Notes under the pieces: generated by a model
Database searches by the model: none
What the model was told of the DNA's origin: nothing
Seen by the model: only the letters and a program-made list of their open reading frames with translations
In this document: piece after piece, positions 36,681 through 51,199 of the stretch
How positions within the stretch are numbered: the first letter of the stretch is position 1
Layout: the number at the start of each line of letters is the position of its first letter
Program-made: the position numbers and the translations under genes
DNA from: Oreocharis arfaki
Taxonomy: Eukaryota > Chordata > Aves > Passeriformes > Paramythiidae
Direction of reading: 5' to 3'
Assembly (NCBI GenBank): GCA_013398015.1
Contig: VZRR01010904.1
Span: forward strand, 1,235,277-1,299,276
DNA: 64,000 nucleotides

Positions 36681-38685
36681 GAAGTCAGGCAAGGTATAGC
36701 TAGCTATGTTACAGAATTGGCATCTTCCAGTTTATGTCAGGAGACTCTGGGGTGGCAGTGAGTAGCATCCTTCAAGAAGTGATAGGAGTAACTTCCTAGG
36801 GGAGAGAGCATATTGAGTGGAGTTTATTTTAACTGAGAATGCCATGGAGTAAACTAAAGCCAAGGTTTACTTTGCAGTAAAGATCTTCCTGCAATGATAC
36901 TTGGGCAAAGAGCTGTGTATGATACAGAAATACCAACTTTGGCTTGTCAGCCTTATAGCTGAGTATTCGGAGGCAGGTTGTTATTCACTGACTGAGCTGC
37001 AAAAAGGATGATTCACTGCTCCTTTACTGGGTTTTTGAGAGGGAATTGATGGGGGATTCTCATTATTCTGCAGATGCTTCACCTTCTTCTACCTGTCCCT
37101 CAGCGAAGAGGTGAGGAGGGAAGGGCATGAGACTAGCACAAGTTTTTTTCCTCTCTGGTCCTCCAGATTTCTCCCCTTCTGTTAAGAGGAAGTGCAGAAG
37201 AGAAGCAATAGAACCCTGGCACCATCAAACTCAGTGAGAGTTTTGACACTGACTGCTCTGCAGAAGGATTTAATTTCTAATGTTTTAAATATAGAACAAT
37301 GTGTTTGTAGTCATTAAAAATGGCAGATTGAAACAAAACTACATGTCAAACCATCTTGAAACAAATAAAAATACCAAAAACCCATGATGTGGAAGTGTCA
37401 TGCACTTGCTAAGTGTTCCTCCTTAAAAACATGAAGATTTAGGGATGTATGGGACAAACTAGCTGTTTATTTCATTCAGCTATAAATATAATGGAAAAGG
37501 GAGTTCCTTAAATTTACGTTACTGCTTATTTTTAACCTTAAACGCATTTCTAGAATACTGCCTAGTTGTCAGAATTAATGCTGTACTATGCCTCAGCAAT
37601 TCCAAGAATTGCTTTCTGACTATTGCATCACTTAAGGGAAACTTTAATGTCTAAAACCACTTAATGGCTTTGAAACCCTTGATCTCTAAGAAAACTCTTC
37701 AACATGTGAGTGTGCTGTGTTTTTATAAACCAGTAAGGAGCTTATATCGAGACAGATAAGAGTATGTATCAGAATCATGTTATATGCCACAAACTTATTT
37801 ATTTTTTGTGAATTGTGGTTTATGCAAACCTATTCAACGAAAAACATTATGGACTTGCATCATCATTGAAATGACAGGATGGTAAACCAGTGCAGTTACT
37901 TTCGCAGATCACTTGGAAAAATGCCTGTAGCAATGCTGCCACTGAAGTTCCTTTTTCACATAAAACCCCCCCACATTTTAAATTAATGTACAGTTTAACC
38001 TGTACACACTTTCAGTTCAGAATTAATCATTATATATATAACCAGTAAGGTTAATCCTGCCAGTTGTTTAAAAGAATGATAAGATACCGTGTGCAAAGGG
38101 TGAATAATGGAATAAAACTGCAGCTTAGAAGGGGAGGTATGGCAGTGATAGATACCATTTTAATTTTAATGATTTTATTCTTTGCACTGGTGGGGATAGC
38201 AATATTAACTAGAAATTAATTTTAAAAATACTTAAAAGCCTTAGGGGTAGGAATGAGGGCAAGAATAGATAGCTGTGCATAGGTGTGGTTGTACAGACAT
38301 AGACATAGAAGGAATGGAATTTATTTGGCAGTCTTATGAGTCTGGCAATTAAATGTACTGATAGGAGTTGATCACCTTAGGCACTTTATAATCAGAAGAA
38401 AAAGACATCAACAAGAGGTGATTCCTGTAATTTTAAGACAATCATTGACGATAACTCAAAACCTTGGTCATTTAAATGTTAAGATTCCAGCTGAATTCAC
38501 AGTGGAAATACTGAATTGTAAATACACAGTGTGGTAATGCATTTTCCGTAAAAGCCTTACTCTTCCTGTAGGTTTAAAGCCCCATCATGGTCATAGTGAG
38601 AAGCATTGGAGTTTATAGGCACACCAAATTTCATCTGCTTAAAATAAAACTCTAGTTAGTCAAAACTGAAAATTGGACAGAACCA

Positions 38686-38960
38686 CAGAATTAACTAGGT
38701 TGGAAAAGACCTTTGAGATCATCGAGTCCAACCTATGACCTAACACCACTTCAGCAACTAAACGATGGAACTAAGTGCCATGTCCAGTCTTTCTTTAAAT
38801 ACCTCCAGGGATGGTGACTCCACCAAGTCCCCGGGCAGCCCATTCCAGTGCCCCATCACTCTGCCAGTGAAGAATTTTTTCCTAATGTCTCACCTAAACT
38901 TCCCCTGGCACAGCTCGTCCTCTCGTTCTGTCAGTGGTTGCCTGGGAGAAGAACATACAG
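38686..38960 (-). mobile_element. CR1 LINE 3' fragment
   Basis: The + strand shows the reversed CR1 3' end: gttggaaaagacctttgaga, tcatcgagtccaacctatga, ctccagggatggtgactcca, gggcagcccattccagtgcc and gaagaattttttcctaatgt. The octamer tail is reduced to ccacagaatt. Confidence 0.95.
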
Positions 38961-41400
38961 GTCTGAAGAGTTGCTACTTCACTGATATTTAGTAGAGCAT
39001 ATTAATTCAGTATTCTGCAGTAGATCAGTGACAACAGTTCCCTTTAAAGAAATTCTACATTATAAAAATGCACTGCAAGTGTATAACTCATGATCTCTTA
39101 CAAACAGTTCTTCAGTTTTTGGATGTATTTCAGTTCCATAATTAAAGAGATGGTTTTCAAAAAGGACAAATTTCTTCATACTTGATATAATCAAAATTAT
39201 ATAAATCTATCACTTAAAAAATTCTGGAATTTCTATATTTTCCCATTTTTCAGGAATGGCTATAAATGAAAATGTTCCTTAGTGATATAAACTAATGTGA
39301 CAATTTTTAAAAGTGCTATAGATCTTCTTTGGAAAAATAAAATAAGCTGAATGCTTTTCAGATAAGAAAACATCTAAATTTGCAGAACTTGCACCAATAT
39401 TGTCAGACATGTTATTAGTTTGTTTTATCATTTAATTACAGCATACCTCTTCTTTTCTAAAGTCTTATGAGATACCTTAGAATTCCACTGAGAATTATTG
39501 AATAAGAATTATATATTACAAATATAGGACAACAGCATTTTTTCTATCAAAGGATATTCCTTTGTTGTTCAAAAAAATGTTTGATGCTCATATTTTTAAA
39601 GAAATCCTTTGAAGTTCACTTCAATAGAAACTCTTGCCATACAGACCAGAGATTTAGTTTACTAATTAGCTGCTTCATTTTGATTTAGCATATAACAAAA
39701 TCAAATCACAATTATAGATTTTTTTATTAATTAAACTTTTAAAAACAGCTGTGTATGTGCTGATGGCAAACTTTTAACCTGCCTTCTTCTTTTATTTAAT
39801 TTTCTTTTTTCTTAATTCCCAGCCTTTTTGAAAGGATGGGTTATAGGGAGAAGAGCATTTTAAGAGTTCAGGAATTTGTAGGAGAGGAAAACTATGTATT
39901 TTCTTTACTCTCCCTTACCTAATCAACTTCCTTCTATCCATGTCTCTTCTCAATATTGAGGACATGCTCCAAAATTTATAATTTTCATCCAAAATCACAC
40001 ATTTCCTTAGGTGTTTTTACTGTCTTTACTGCTTGATCAATCCTATTTATTTTGTGTAATCCCATCCATCTCTACTAGCATGCAGTGAAGCAGCTCTCGT
40101 TTAGGTAGTGGTAAAGCTGTCAGGGTTACAAGTCAGCTTTACATGCAACTGAACTGCTCTTTTAGTTTGCTGGGTATAGATGAGCAGAAGGAAACACAGC
40201 TTTGTGAAGCTGAAATGGTGAAAGGAGTCTAAAAGTTGCCTTGTAGCCCTCTGCGCAGTCTTTCAGCCTTTGAAAGAAGGCTTGACAATACCTGCATTTG
40301 GTGCATCTGTTGGTTTGTCTTTTGTGGGACCTGCTTGGTTTTATGCATTAAGTATGACCATATTTATGAACGCTACACATTATGCTTGTTTCTTTTGTAT
40401 GGCATCTAAATTTTTAGCTCAATCCTATTTGGAAAAAACATCCTCAAAAACCACTGGAAATTGTGTGTATGTTTCTAGAATATAACCAGAAGGTTGCATT
40501 CTTCTTTGTGCTATGACTCCAGCATCTCCAGGAGATTTACGAGACAGAATTCCTGTGTGGTCCAGTACAAATCCAACCTTAATATAATGACTTTTTTAGA
40601 AAGTGGGGAAATAATGTCTTCTCCTACTACCTGTGAGATGGAAGCTATTAAAAACAATCAATGTATTTTCATTCTGGGATGCTACTGTGTTTCATTCAAG
40701 CCACATTAGTTTGAGTAGTCTTTCCATATCCTTTTGGTTAGACAGGTCTAACCACTGGTTTTACCCTAGTGGAGGGAAAGGATATCACAGCTTGGCTGCA
40801 GTAAAGGTAGTCCTGGCAGATGGAGCTGGAGAACAGATGCTTTGTAAGAAAAAGGGAAGTATAAAGCCAATCACTTCCCCTTGCCCTCTGAATTAATGGC
40901 AATCAAAGTCTCTGACTAGCTCTGCTATCCCCCTGCCCAAGGCATTAGAGCCCAAGTTGTCAGCAGTTTCCAGTGCTATTTCAGTTAGGGAGAAATACTT
41001 CTATAATTCTCCTCTGCATGTTAAATTTTGATTGGAAGCCACTTTACTAGAAAGTAGGTTTTGAGCCTAAGTGCAAAAAAATATTTTTTTGCCTCTAATT
41101 ATTCATCTGATCACTTCTTTAATGGAGCATTTGATTTATTTCAAAGTAAACTCTGCTTTTTATATGTAAATCACGAGTTTGAGAGTGTGCTAATTAAATT
41201 ATGCAAGGAAAATGCAAGAAAAACTGTTCTAATCAAAAGGTGGAAATTCCATTAAAATGTTTGATATTTATTTGTATAGACTTACAAAGGAGGTAGCAAT
41301 TGCCAGTCTGAACTACACTCTACACCATGTTCCCAAGACAAGTGCAGTACATACACTAACTAAGAAGATTAATGTACTCTGTCAGGCAAGGCATTGCAAT

Positions 41401-41577
41401 CAGAAACCAATAATCAATATAAATGACCAGTGTGGCCCAGGAAAAGATTTTCATTAGTTCCAGGTTAACTGAAGTTGTCTTAATTTCTTAATTGCAGAAA
41501 CCAATAATAGATACAAATGACCAGTCTGACCCAAGAAAATATTTTCATTAATTCTGGGTAGAGTTGTCTTAATTGCC
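41401..41577. repeat. Tandem duplication, 94-bp unit, two copies
   Basis: Copy 1 starts at 41401 and copy 2 at 41495. Shared blocks in order are cagaaaccaataat, aaatgaccagt, attttcatta and gttgtcttaatt. The copies differ by scattered substitutions (gtgtggcccagg against gtctgacccaag) and copy 2 is a few bases shorter. No mobile-element signature is seen. Confidence 0.88.
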
Positions 41578-43468
41578 CAAAGTACACATTTGGCAGGTTT
41601 TAGTTCAGAAGGAAAATTATCAAAGAACTGAAGTATTCTAATTTTTCCAATGCTGATCAAGTACTTCTCTAAGTTTTAAACAGCTTAACAATACCAGAGC
41701 TTAGAAAAAGCACTGAAATTTAGCTCAGCCATCTAAATTTAAAAGCACACATACTATACTAATCATTGTACTAAGATAAAAAGCTGCAATAAGTACCAAG
41801 AGAATGTAAGGAGCTCTAGCTGCGTATAAAACTTTTCCATGAAGGAGGGTTTTATCTTAGTGTATTTTCCAGGAAATACAATGATAGTAAGGAAAAAAAA
41901 AAACACTAAAAAGTGTTTCCTTCCATGAAAAATGGTTTCTTTAGAATCTCACTGTCCAGGTTCTCATGATGTTTGGAAATACTGACAGCAAGTTGTCCAA
42001 AGACAGAACTGGATGCTTCCACATGGATATTTTGATGTTAGAAAAGAAATTTAGATGGACTTTTTTTTTGCTGTTTCCATATCAGACAAGTAAATGCTTC
42101 CTTGAAGCATTTCGATTTTTTTTCACCATCACTTCTTAAAAATGAAGAAAAGTGTTCACCATCTCTCTTTTTTTTTTCTTTTGTTGTTCCTCTTTTCTGT
42201 TATAATGTTGGATTGTTAGTGCTTTCTCTGTAGTTGGGAATTTAAAATAGTGCTTCAGCATTGTACAAGAGGTTGCAGGCAAATAGAAACTCAATCTCTG
42301 CTTATCCTGAATTGCTGTCTATGTTGTTTTTTCATGAGCTCAAAGGAAAAGATATGCCCTAAAGTCTTCCTAACATCAGGATTTACGTTTTCAGTCCTCC
42401 AATTCATTCTGAGTACTGTAAGCTCTCTTTTGCTTCCTGTCACTTTATACTATCAGCAGAACACCCACGTAAGTCATTCATGAGACATGAACACTATAGT
42501 GAGGAGAGCTGGGTTACAGCACACGTGGCCAGCACTGAGCCGTGTCCCCTACAGAGCGTATGCAGAGTTAGTAGATACCAACTTTGATAGGAGCAACTCG
42601 CTCATTGGAGTTGACACAGCCACGAAGCCACGCTGAAACGGAATCTGCACTGAATTCTTGAGAAAGTGGTTTAAACTGTGAGAGGGCAGAAAGGGAAGGG
42701 CAGGCAGTGTATTTCACTACTCTCCAGCTCAGCTGCACCTGTCTTGGTATTTGGGTAATTTCCTAAAAATAATATCAAGAATTTTGAAGGATTTCATGAT
42801 GATCCTAAGTGCTAATTGCAGAATGAGGTGCAATACTTACATTATGGTCTACTGCTCCTTCAGCTCATGAGTTACTCATTATAATAAGAGCAACCTTTTC
42901 CTTTATATTTATAAAGCAGCTAGTAAATGTGCAGTACTGCAATAACATAAAAATAAAAATTATTCTAATGAATTGAAAAATAAAAGGCCAAAGAAAACAG
43001 AGGCAGTGAAAATGGCTGATTCACACCTAGTTAATAAATGACATTTCAGAGACATGATTCTTGAATTGAAATGTAAGTGAAAGAGTAAGTAGTCTATTGA
43101 AGCAGTTTCAGGGAGGCCTTCCAGGTGAGATCTTCAAAGGCATATAATTCAAGGAACAACTGTTAATTGAAAATCGCTGAAAGTGAAGTTCCTAGAGCTG
43201 TAAAATGTAAAAGTTACAGAAATTTTGAAGGCATGGAAAAAAACTACAGCACAGGTAGGGTACAGACTCTTTCCATTGTCACTCACCTTCCTGAAATTTG
43301 GGGGGAAGTTGAAGCTTAATAATCAATTACTTGTCAGAATTATATTTAGTGTGTATCTGAAGGAGTGAGCAATATATTATGTACAACAGCTCATAAATGG
43401 CACAGCTTCTAAATAGCAGCAAATAGATTTAGTGTTAGAGATGGAACTATCTTGCTACAAAGTACAAC

Positions 43469-43484
43469 TTTTTTTTTTTTTTTT
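43469..43484. repeat. Poly(T) run (16)
   Basis: Sixteen T residues followed by cttttg. There is no SINE body next to it. Confidence 0.95.
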
Positions 43485-43875
43485 CTTTTGTGGTTAACTT
43501 ACTTTCAGAATATAAATATGGAAATATAAGAAATGTCAACATTGTTGACATACATAAAATAGAAGACTATATCTAGGGGATTTGGCAACTATATGTAAAT
43601 ACACATAATGCTATAATGCAGATAGTGAATGGAGTTTTCAGAGAAGAAATTAGAAAATATAAATTAAAAATGTCAAGTGCATCCATTATAATGCGATTGA
43701 TTGGGCACAGCATCAGCAATTGGCTATAAATTTGTGCTGCCCGATAAGTGTCTATTTATATAAGTGTATGTACGTGCAAACATATATTTTTTATATAATT
43801 ATGTATTTATGTGGTGTTTATCCACAATGTGAGCAGCTGGGGGTGTTTCTATACCTCTTCCTGTACCTGAGGTTC

Positions 43876-44051
43876 ACAAGTTGGCTAAGGTTGGAAGGCA
43901 CCACAATGGGACTCCTGGTCCAACCTCCGTGCTCAAGCAGGATCACGCTAGAGCACATGGCACAAGATTGTGTCCAGGCAGATCTTGAATACCTCCAGTG
44001 AGGGAGACTCCAGAACCTCTCTGAGCAACCTGTTCCAGTGTGTGGTCACCC
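43876..44051 (-). mobile_element. CR1 LINE 3' fragment
   Basis: The reversed CR1 features are aaggttggaaggcaccacaa, aatacctccagtgagggaga, ctccagaacctctctgagca and cctgttccagtgtgtggtca. It is older than the copy at 38686. Confidence 0.85.
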
Positions 44052-44058
44052 ATACAGG

Positions 44059-44150
44059 TTAAATGCATTAAGGTTAATACATATAAAATGCATAAGGTTA
44101 AAGGAATTTTAAAATATATAAAATGCACTAAAATTAAATGCATTTAGCAT
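44059..44150. repeat. AT-rich degenerate tandem repeat
   Basis: Variants of aaatgcattaaggtta recur (aaatgcattaaggttaa, aaaatgcataaggttaa, aaaatgcactaaaattaa, aaatgcattt). It starts immediately 3' of the CR1 piece at 43876-44051. Confidence 0.7.
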
Positions 44151-47020
44151 TGTGATTTTAAGCTAGTTCAGTATTTTTTATTGTGAGAGGAAAATAACTT
44201 GTATGCTTTGTCTTTGCAAATACGCTGGGACTAGGAAGCATATTAATCTCCATAGGACAGGTAGATGATTAATCACACCTTAGGAAAGAACAGGGTGAAT
44301 GTCCACCCTACAGCTTTGGTAAAGTCACTAGGTATAAAACAAGAACTAATTTGGCCTATTTAATTTCACATTTTAGCCATTTATTATTTTGACTCATATT
44401 TTTTGAATTGATCTATATTGCTATATTTAGGGAAAAGCGTTAAAACTTCATATTATTTGGGTTCTGGTTTGTATTTCATACTATGTAGCTTTAGAGAAAA
44501 TTACTGCTGAGGTGATGATATACTTATTAGCAGTTCTAAAAATCTGACAGGTAAGTAACAATTTCTATGCATTGTTGTTATCGTGAACAATTTAAGTAGT
44601 ATTTTTAGATTTCTTTTATGTTGCAGCAGCTGCTCTCAATTTCTCTAAGTCAGATTGCAGTCGCTGAAAGGCTGCTTACTTCCTCTCTCTTCTTGCAAAG
44701 AAAATGACATACTGTGTTAGCTGATTTATAAACTGGTGAGGAGGAGGGTTGTTTAGTTTCAAAGAAACCATTATTCCATGGATTTTTAGGGCAGAAGAGT
44801 CACCATTTTCTTTTTGACTGTTCTATTAGAAGTTTGTGGGAGGAGAAAAGTGGCTGCTGTTAGTAAGAGGCGTACAGAAGTGTATCTATGCTGCTGCTTT
44901 ATTCTGTTGTTGCAGGATGTGAATTAACAGGATGCAGCTAGTCTGAAAGAGGCATATGCAACACATTCTTTAGCCCTATAGCAGAAATAGAACTTTGACT
45001 TTCAAATCTAGGATGTAAGGGAAAAAATGTATCTAATTTCTGACAGAAAATTTAGCCTTAAAGGCTTGGTTACTCAAAAAACTCTTAGGAGTTTCTCATT
45101 TCTCTTCAGTAGACCTTCTGTCATTATTTCCATTTGTTTATTTCCTAAGTGTGTATTTTCTCATTCTTCCTGTGTTATTGACTTTACTTTGTTCCTTTGA
45201 TCAAATTCAGTTTGCCATTTTTTTTAAAGTAGTCTTTAATTTTTAAATTAAAATTATCTATGCTAAAAGGCAGGAGAGTCTGTGTAAATATGACAGATTA
45301 ATGACTCGCCTGTATTTTCAAATATTACAGAGACATTTAGACTACTGCAAGATAGTTCTTAACAACTGCTGATTTATGTATGATTTTAGGTATACCATGT
45401 CATCTGAAAACTACATTTGTTGCCTTAAAAACATATTGTTGTGGCACAAAATCTTATGCATACCTATTGGAGAACATATTTGCATGTCCTGAAATGTTAC
45501 CGTTATTCAGTAACAGTCCCATTCTGAGCTTGTTTTGAGGCTGCATGGTAGGAGACCCTGTAAAAACACACATAGGGTGGCTGCCTTGAGTTTTGCATCC
45601 TAATCAGATGAGGTACAAGATGGAAAGAGAAGCACAATAAAGTGGAACTTTTAGAATATTTTACAAGCCAGGACAGTTTACTGCTCTTTCTGCCAGGCCA
45701 GCGTCACCCCTGCTGCAGCCAGAAAACATTTGCAGAAAGGCTTTCCAAATGCATATTCTAAAACTTGCAAGAGTTATGATGTTTGTGTTTTGGGGAGCAT
45801 TTTCCTCTCTTGACTATCACCATACCATTCAAATTATCTCCTGCAGCTGATAACAAAGGTTCTCTCTGCTAAGGTGATCTGAAAGTAACATAGAGTTTCT
45901 AAGGAGATTTTTCATTGGACTGTGAACCTTAAAGGATCTTTACATTCATTTCTAACACATCACTACACTAAGAACTTCATCTCTACCATCTTAAAGCAAG
46001 TCTCTGTAGACAAAATTGCTGAAGAACCACCATGCTCTCATTGCACTAGGACAATTGTCCTGTACCATAAAGCCAAGGCTGCCTCCCTGTCATCACCAAA
46101 CATCTGAGCTGTGGCTATTGACTTGTTTCCTTTGAAGTATCTAAAAGCCACCTCTTCCAGCATCTTTAAACTCATCATTCACCGTGTTTCCTCAATGAAG
46201 CTCCATTATTTGAATTCATCTGGCATCAAAGTTCCTCTCAAATACAGTAGATGGTATCTTAGATTTACGTTTTTTAATGTCCCATACTAATTTATAACTG
46301 CATCAATATAAGATGTTAAAAAGCTTGTTCCCATAAAATTTCTGGTTAATGCTTAATAATTTTCAGAAATGTTCAGATTGCAGAGCATGGGGATAATTGC
46401 TGAATTCTCCTCACAAGCATATCTTTGTCAGGCAGTCACAAAGTAAGTTGAAAGCAAAATGGTTTATAGAAAATTAGTTACATAGCTTGTAAAATGCTCT
46501 ACAATGTACTGCAAACAAAAGGGAAAATTTTCTGCAATTTCACAATTTTGTACTTGCTCAGATGGCCATTAACCAACAAGATGAAAATCAAATTCATCCT
46601 ATTCACGCTATGAATTATCTATGATTAGCAGTGTATAGAATGTGATTTTCTAAAGCTTCTTTCATATTCAAGGTATCTTCAAGCACTTTGCAAAAAGAAA
46701 AAGGGATGAAATAAACACCATAAGTATACTAAATATGTATAAGATAAAAAAACTTACCCTTTTCTTTAGGCCAGGATTGAATCTTTGCTTAGTGACTCTT
46801 AGAAATCTTGTGTCATGGAGTCTTAAGGTCAAGGAGGCTTTGCTATTTCTAGTTTTGTACATTATAATAGTTTGTGAGGCATGTGATGTGTCCTGCTTTC
46901 AACATTGAATCAAGAATGACTGGCAACCGTGTTTTTTTCTTGGTGGTGTAAATTCTGTGCATACACCTTAAACTGGCCATGTTCTATAAAATCCATAATC
47001 CCTTTATATGTATTTAAGAG

Positions 47021-48073
47021 TGTCGTGGTTTGACACTGACCCAACGCCAGGCACCCACGAGAGTCGCTCGCTCACCTTCCCCTACCATAGCTGGGCAAAG
47101 AGAGGCAAAAGAGGAAAAAGGTTTAACAGAGGCTTCATGGGTGAGATAAGGAGAGTGGGAGGAATATTTCAAGGGCAAAATGGGCTCAACCTTGGCTGCT
47201 CAGTGAAATTTATTACTAACAGAATCAGAGGAGGGTAATGAGAAGTAAAATAAGCCCTTAAAACACCTTCCCCCCCAAAGGCCCTCCCTCCTTCCCACCA
47301 ACAACACAGGGAGGCACGGCAGGGGGGTTTTGGTCAGTCCATCACCAAGATTTTCTTCCTTTGCTCCGGGAGAGGAGTCCTTCCCCTGTGAGGCCCTGGG
47401 GTCCCTCCCACAGGAGACAGCTCTCTGTGAACTTCCCAGTGCACTCTCCTGAGCAGCAGCCAAACCACACCTGCTGCAGCGAGAGCCCCTCCCATGGGCA
47501 CACAGCCCTCCCAAAACTGCTGCAACGTGGATCTCTCTTCCCACGGGGTGCAGCCCTCCAAGGACAGGCTACTCCAGCCTGGAAGCAAGGGCCCTTTCTC
47601 TCCACTTCTGCTGGATCACAGCCTCCTCCAGGCACCCACCCGCTCCGGCACGGGCACCTCCCCCACGGGCTGTGGGTGGATCTCTGCATCCCACATGGAT
47701 CCCCAAGGGCTGCAGGGGCACAGCTGGGCCCACCATGCTCTGCACCACGGCCTGCAGAGGAGTCTTGGCTCTGGTGCCTGGAGCACCTCCTCCCCCTCTT
47801 TCTTCACTGACCTTGGTGTTGCCATGTTGTTTTCCCTCACATGTTCTCACCTCCTCCTCTTCTCTGACCAGAAGCAAAAACCCGTGACTTTGTTTTGATT
47901 TTCTTCTTAGATATGTCATCACAGAGGCATTACCAGCCTCTCTCTCATTAGCCCAGTTCTGGCCAGCAGCATGTCCATCTTCAGAGCCATCAGCCATTGG
48001 CTCTGCCTGACATGGTGGGGAGCTTCCAGCAGCGTCTCACAGGAGCCACCCAAAACCAGGCTATGGCAAACCA
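47021..48073 (-). mobile_element. Probable solo LTR, ~1.05 kb, avian ERV, GC-rich
   Basis: It starts TGTCGTGGTTTGACAC..., the reversed U5 end of the bird LTR superfamily also seen at 57232. The tract continues ctcgctcaccttcccctacc, then aggtttaacag and gggtgagataag. On the - strand AATAAA lies at 47209-47214, so transcription is minus. The far end is either CA at 48058 or CA at 48073. No matching 5-6 bp duplication directly abuts either. The sharply raised GC content and CpG content give several long spurious frames (up to 149 codons, both strands). Confidence 0.72.
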
Positions 48074-51000
48074 ATAGGATATGTATTTTTTCATGGGCTG
48101 ATCTCTGAAATGTCCAGAAAGATTGAGAATTAACTTACATTACTTTTATTTTATTATTATTTGACCTAGTGTTTTCCTAGCTGCTATAATGAACTTGAGT
48201 CATGCTTTGTTAGCCCTTCTGAACAAGGTTCCTGTATTCTGTGATGCCCACGTAACTCCAGCTAATTGGGCTTTCTGAAGTCGTTGGGTACCATAAGATT
48301 TGCAGTGCTGTTCCAGAATGTATCTTCACACATCATGGTGATTCTGTGCATGGAAATGAGCTGGGACTTGCATTTGCCTTCATGTCACTGCAGTGGTAGG
48401 ACCTAGGCTGCAACAGGACAAAGACTGGAGTAGCTCAAATGTAAGCTTTTCAGCTGCTGTTCAGTAATATCACCCAACTTTTTTGTGCACATCTAAACAA
48501 CTTTAACAAATCAAAGTCTATTCTAATTACCAGAAAGGATGGTCTTCCAGTAGGCATGTATAGACAGGAGTACAAATAACATACAGCATCATTATAATGA
48601 TAGGTGTAAACTTAACCACAGTGATCATGTAGCCAGTACAAGGTCTTTAAATAGCTATAGCTGGAATCTTGGCTGGAATCTTTTAGCAGGATCTAACTTC
48701 CTTGTACAAATAGCAAAAGCCAATGTAGATGAAAAGGGAGTAAGAAGCTTGCTAGAGCCACTGCATTATAACACAGAGGAGGAGATACTACTGGTTTATG
48801 AAGTGTTAAAGTGTATCTACAATATAAAGAAATGCAGATACAACTCTATTTTTACCATTGATGAATGCACAATTCAAGAGTATCAAAATCTGAAAAAAAG
48901 CTGCTTACCCATATAGTGATTATCAAGGTCTTTTAGTTAAATGGTGTTTACACTGTTCATTAATTGGTTTGGTACTTTCAAGAGCTACCCTGCCAGTTTC
49001 AGGATGGGTAGAAAGATGATTTTTTCAAGATGATTTTTCCTCTTTTTTTTTGTTTTCACAGAGCACCACCAAGACTGTTATTATTATCGGATGCAGTCTG
49101 AATTTCTGTAGGTCTAAACTGAAACCTCTGAACCCTTTGAAGACGCCTCTTTCAGGGTTTCACATGATAATATCAAACATCATCTGCTGGGTCAGTTTTG
49201 AGATAGTACTATCAGGATAACATGGCCCATGGGTTCTTTCATTATTAAGTCTGTCAGACCCCACAAGTTTGCAACATTTACCATCTTGCTTAGTAAGACC
49301 TATTATGAGCTTGAAACAAAAATTCTGTGTGATGAAGGGTGATACAAAGAGTGATCTGATGTATATTTCAAGCCCCCAAATGGGATCTAGCATTAGGAAA
49401 AGGTAGTTTAATATTCATTAATTCCAGTTTGCCTAGTGACTGCATTTTGCATGGACCACTGCTTTCCTGAGCCAGTGTCTGTGTGGCTCTGGCTGTGCAA
49501 AGTGGCAGCTGCTGTGGATGTTCTCCAGGGCAGTGAGCTGGCAAAGGCAAATTGATGTCACTCATCCTTCCTCTGCCATGCAGGAATGTGGGAGGAGTAT
49601 TTAAGCAATGTACCCCATTCTGATACTGCTGGAGGGCAAAGACTGCTTTAGGCCGTGCATTGTGATGCTCTGTAAGACTAAGTGAGCCAGGTAGTCTCTA
49701 CTCGTCAGCAATTGCAGTGTCATTACTTGAGTTTTTGGGTGAATCCAGGATATGAAATACAGTTTTTCCTTCAGAGTTCCTCATCTGCAGCAAGCATGTC
49801 CATAGTGTTGAATAAATGAGTAGTATTTTAGAAGTATTTTTTGCAGTCATGAAATTCCCATCTGAGCACAAAACAAATCCTTGGCTCCTTCATGTATGAA
49901 AGAATACTGAAACACTGAACAGAACAAACACTGAAAGAATTTAGATATTAACAGTTTGTCATGTACTGGTTTTTATGGCCACTGCATCTTTAATGCACTG
50001 TGCCATACAGATTCTTCAGTGTCCTGGACACTGAGAATTAGCATCCTCCATGAAGTCAGATGCCAGCATTATAGGTAATTCATAGTAAATGTAAGAAATT
50101 CATCACTGTTTTAGTTGATTGATGGCAACAGCAGGGCATTTCACTTGTGGCTTCTTCAACACGTATTAACTTAAGTCCAATTTATTATTAGGTACGATTT
50201 ACCATGTATCTGGCTGACAGCAACATCAGAACATTTCTTTCATCTCATTCCTACACAGCTTAAGAAACATACATCCAAGGGCTAAAAAAAGGTCAGTAAA
50301 TTAAACAAGAACAAAAATTGGCATTATGTCTCTTCTTTCAAGTTTGCATGGAGAATTTTCCATGCCTATGTGCTCTGAAAAGGGCTGTAATCCAAATGAC
50401 ACACTGCTGATCCGATGATCCAAAATGACTTTCAAGGCCTGGGCAAGAGCTGTGGATTAAATTCAGCTTTCACTTAGACCTCATTCCAAATACAGAAATA
50501 GGTAAAGAGACTGAATTTTCATGGTTGGACATTGCAGCAGAGGTGTGTCTGAATCATTTTAAGGGTGCAAATCCAAATTAAAATTCTGTGATGCAGAAAA
50601 AACAAACTAAGGCAGATTAGAGTAGGGGGAAAGCTGGACACAGTAGGTGTGTGGGTTAGAGTACTGTGATTGATCTCCTAAAGATACAGCAGTCTGTCTG
50701 AGAGGCCAGCGGGAGAGCTGCTTATCGTGAGCAGCATTTGTGACAAGTGAGCAGCTAGATTCTGACATGACGTAGAAAAAATCAAGAAACACAGATACCA
50801 ATCTGGCCCCCATGAACTGGCCAGTCCTGGGATTTAAAAATAATGTTTGGTTTTTTTTATCTCTTCAGCATAGCATTTTTGCTGTGTGTGCAGTGGAGGT
50901 ATTTGCTCAGATACCTCCACCTTCCTTCCCTTTATGCTCTCTGTCTCTCTGCCAGCACCTAGGTGCTTTTGTTGTTCCTAGACACAGCTGTCTCCTAATT

Positions 51001-51199
51001 TGTTGCCTCAGCCAGCTGTTCCTGCCTTTACATAGCCTGTGTCTGGCTTGCGTCCTGTCTGAACCTCCTTCCTTATTATCTTAATGTTGAATCATGTTAT
51101 GCCAGTGTAATGCTCTCTATTAGGTAAATAGTCTCCTTTCAGTTTAATTGGGAAGGCGACCTTGACAACAAGCTTTGTTGAATTTTACTGAAAAATAAA

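Noticed and set aside
40270..40485. 71-codon frame resembling a membrane protein (GASVGLSFVGPAWFYAL)
   Set aside because: Hydrophobic frames arise readily from T-rich DNA; no exon boundaries or family match.
47342..47997. Several 115-149 codon frames on both strands
   Set aside because: All are inside the GC-rich LTR-like element, overlap each other in many frames and have low-complexity Pro/Ser/Gly content.
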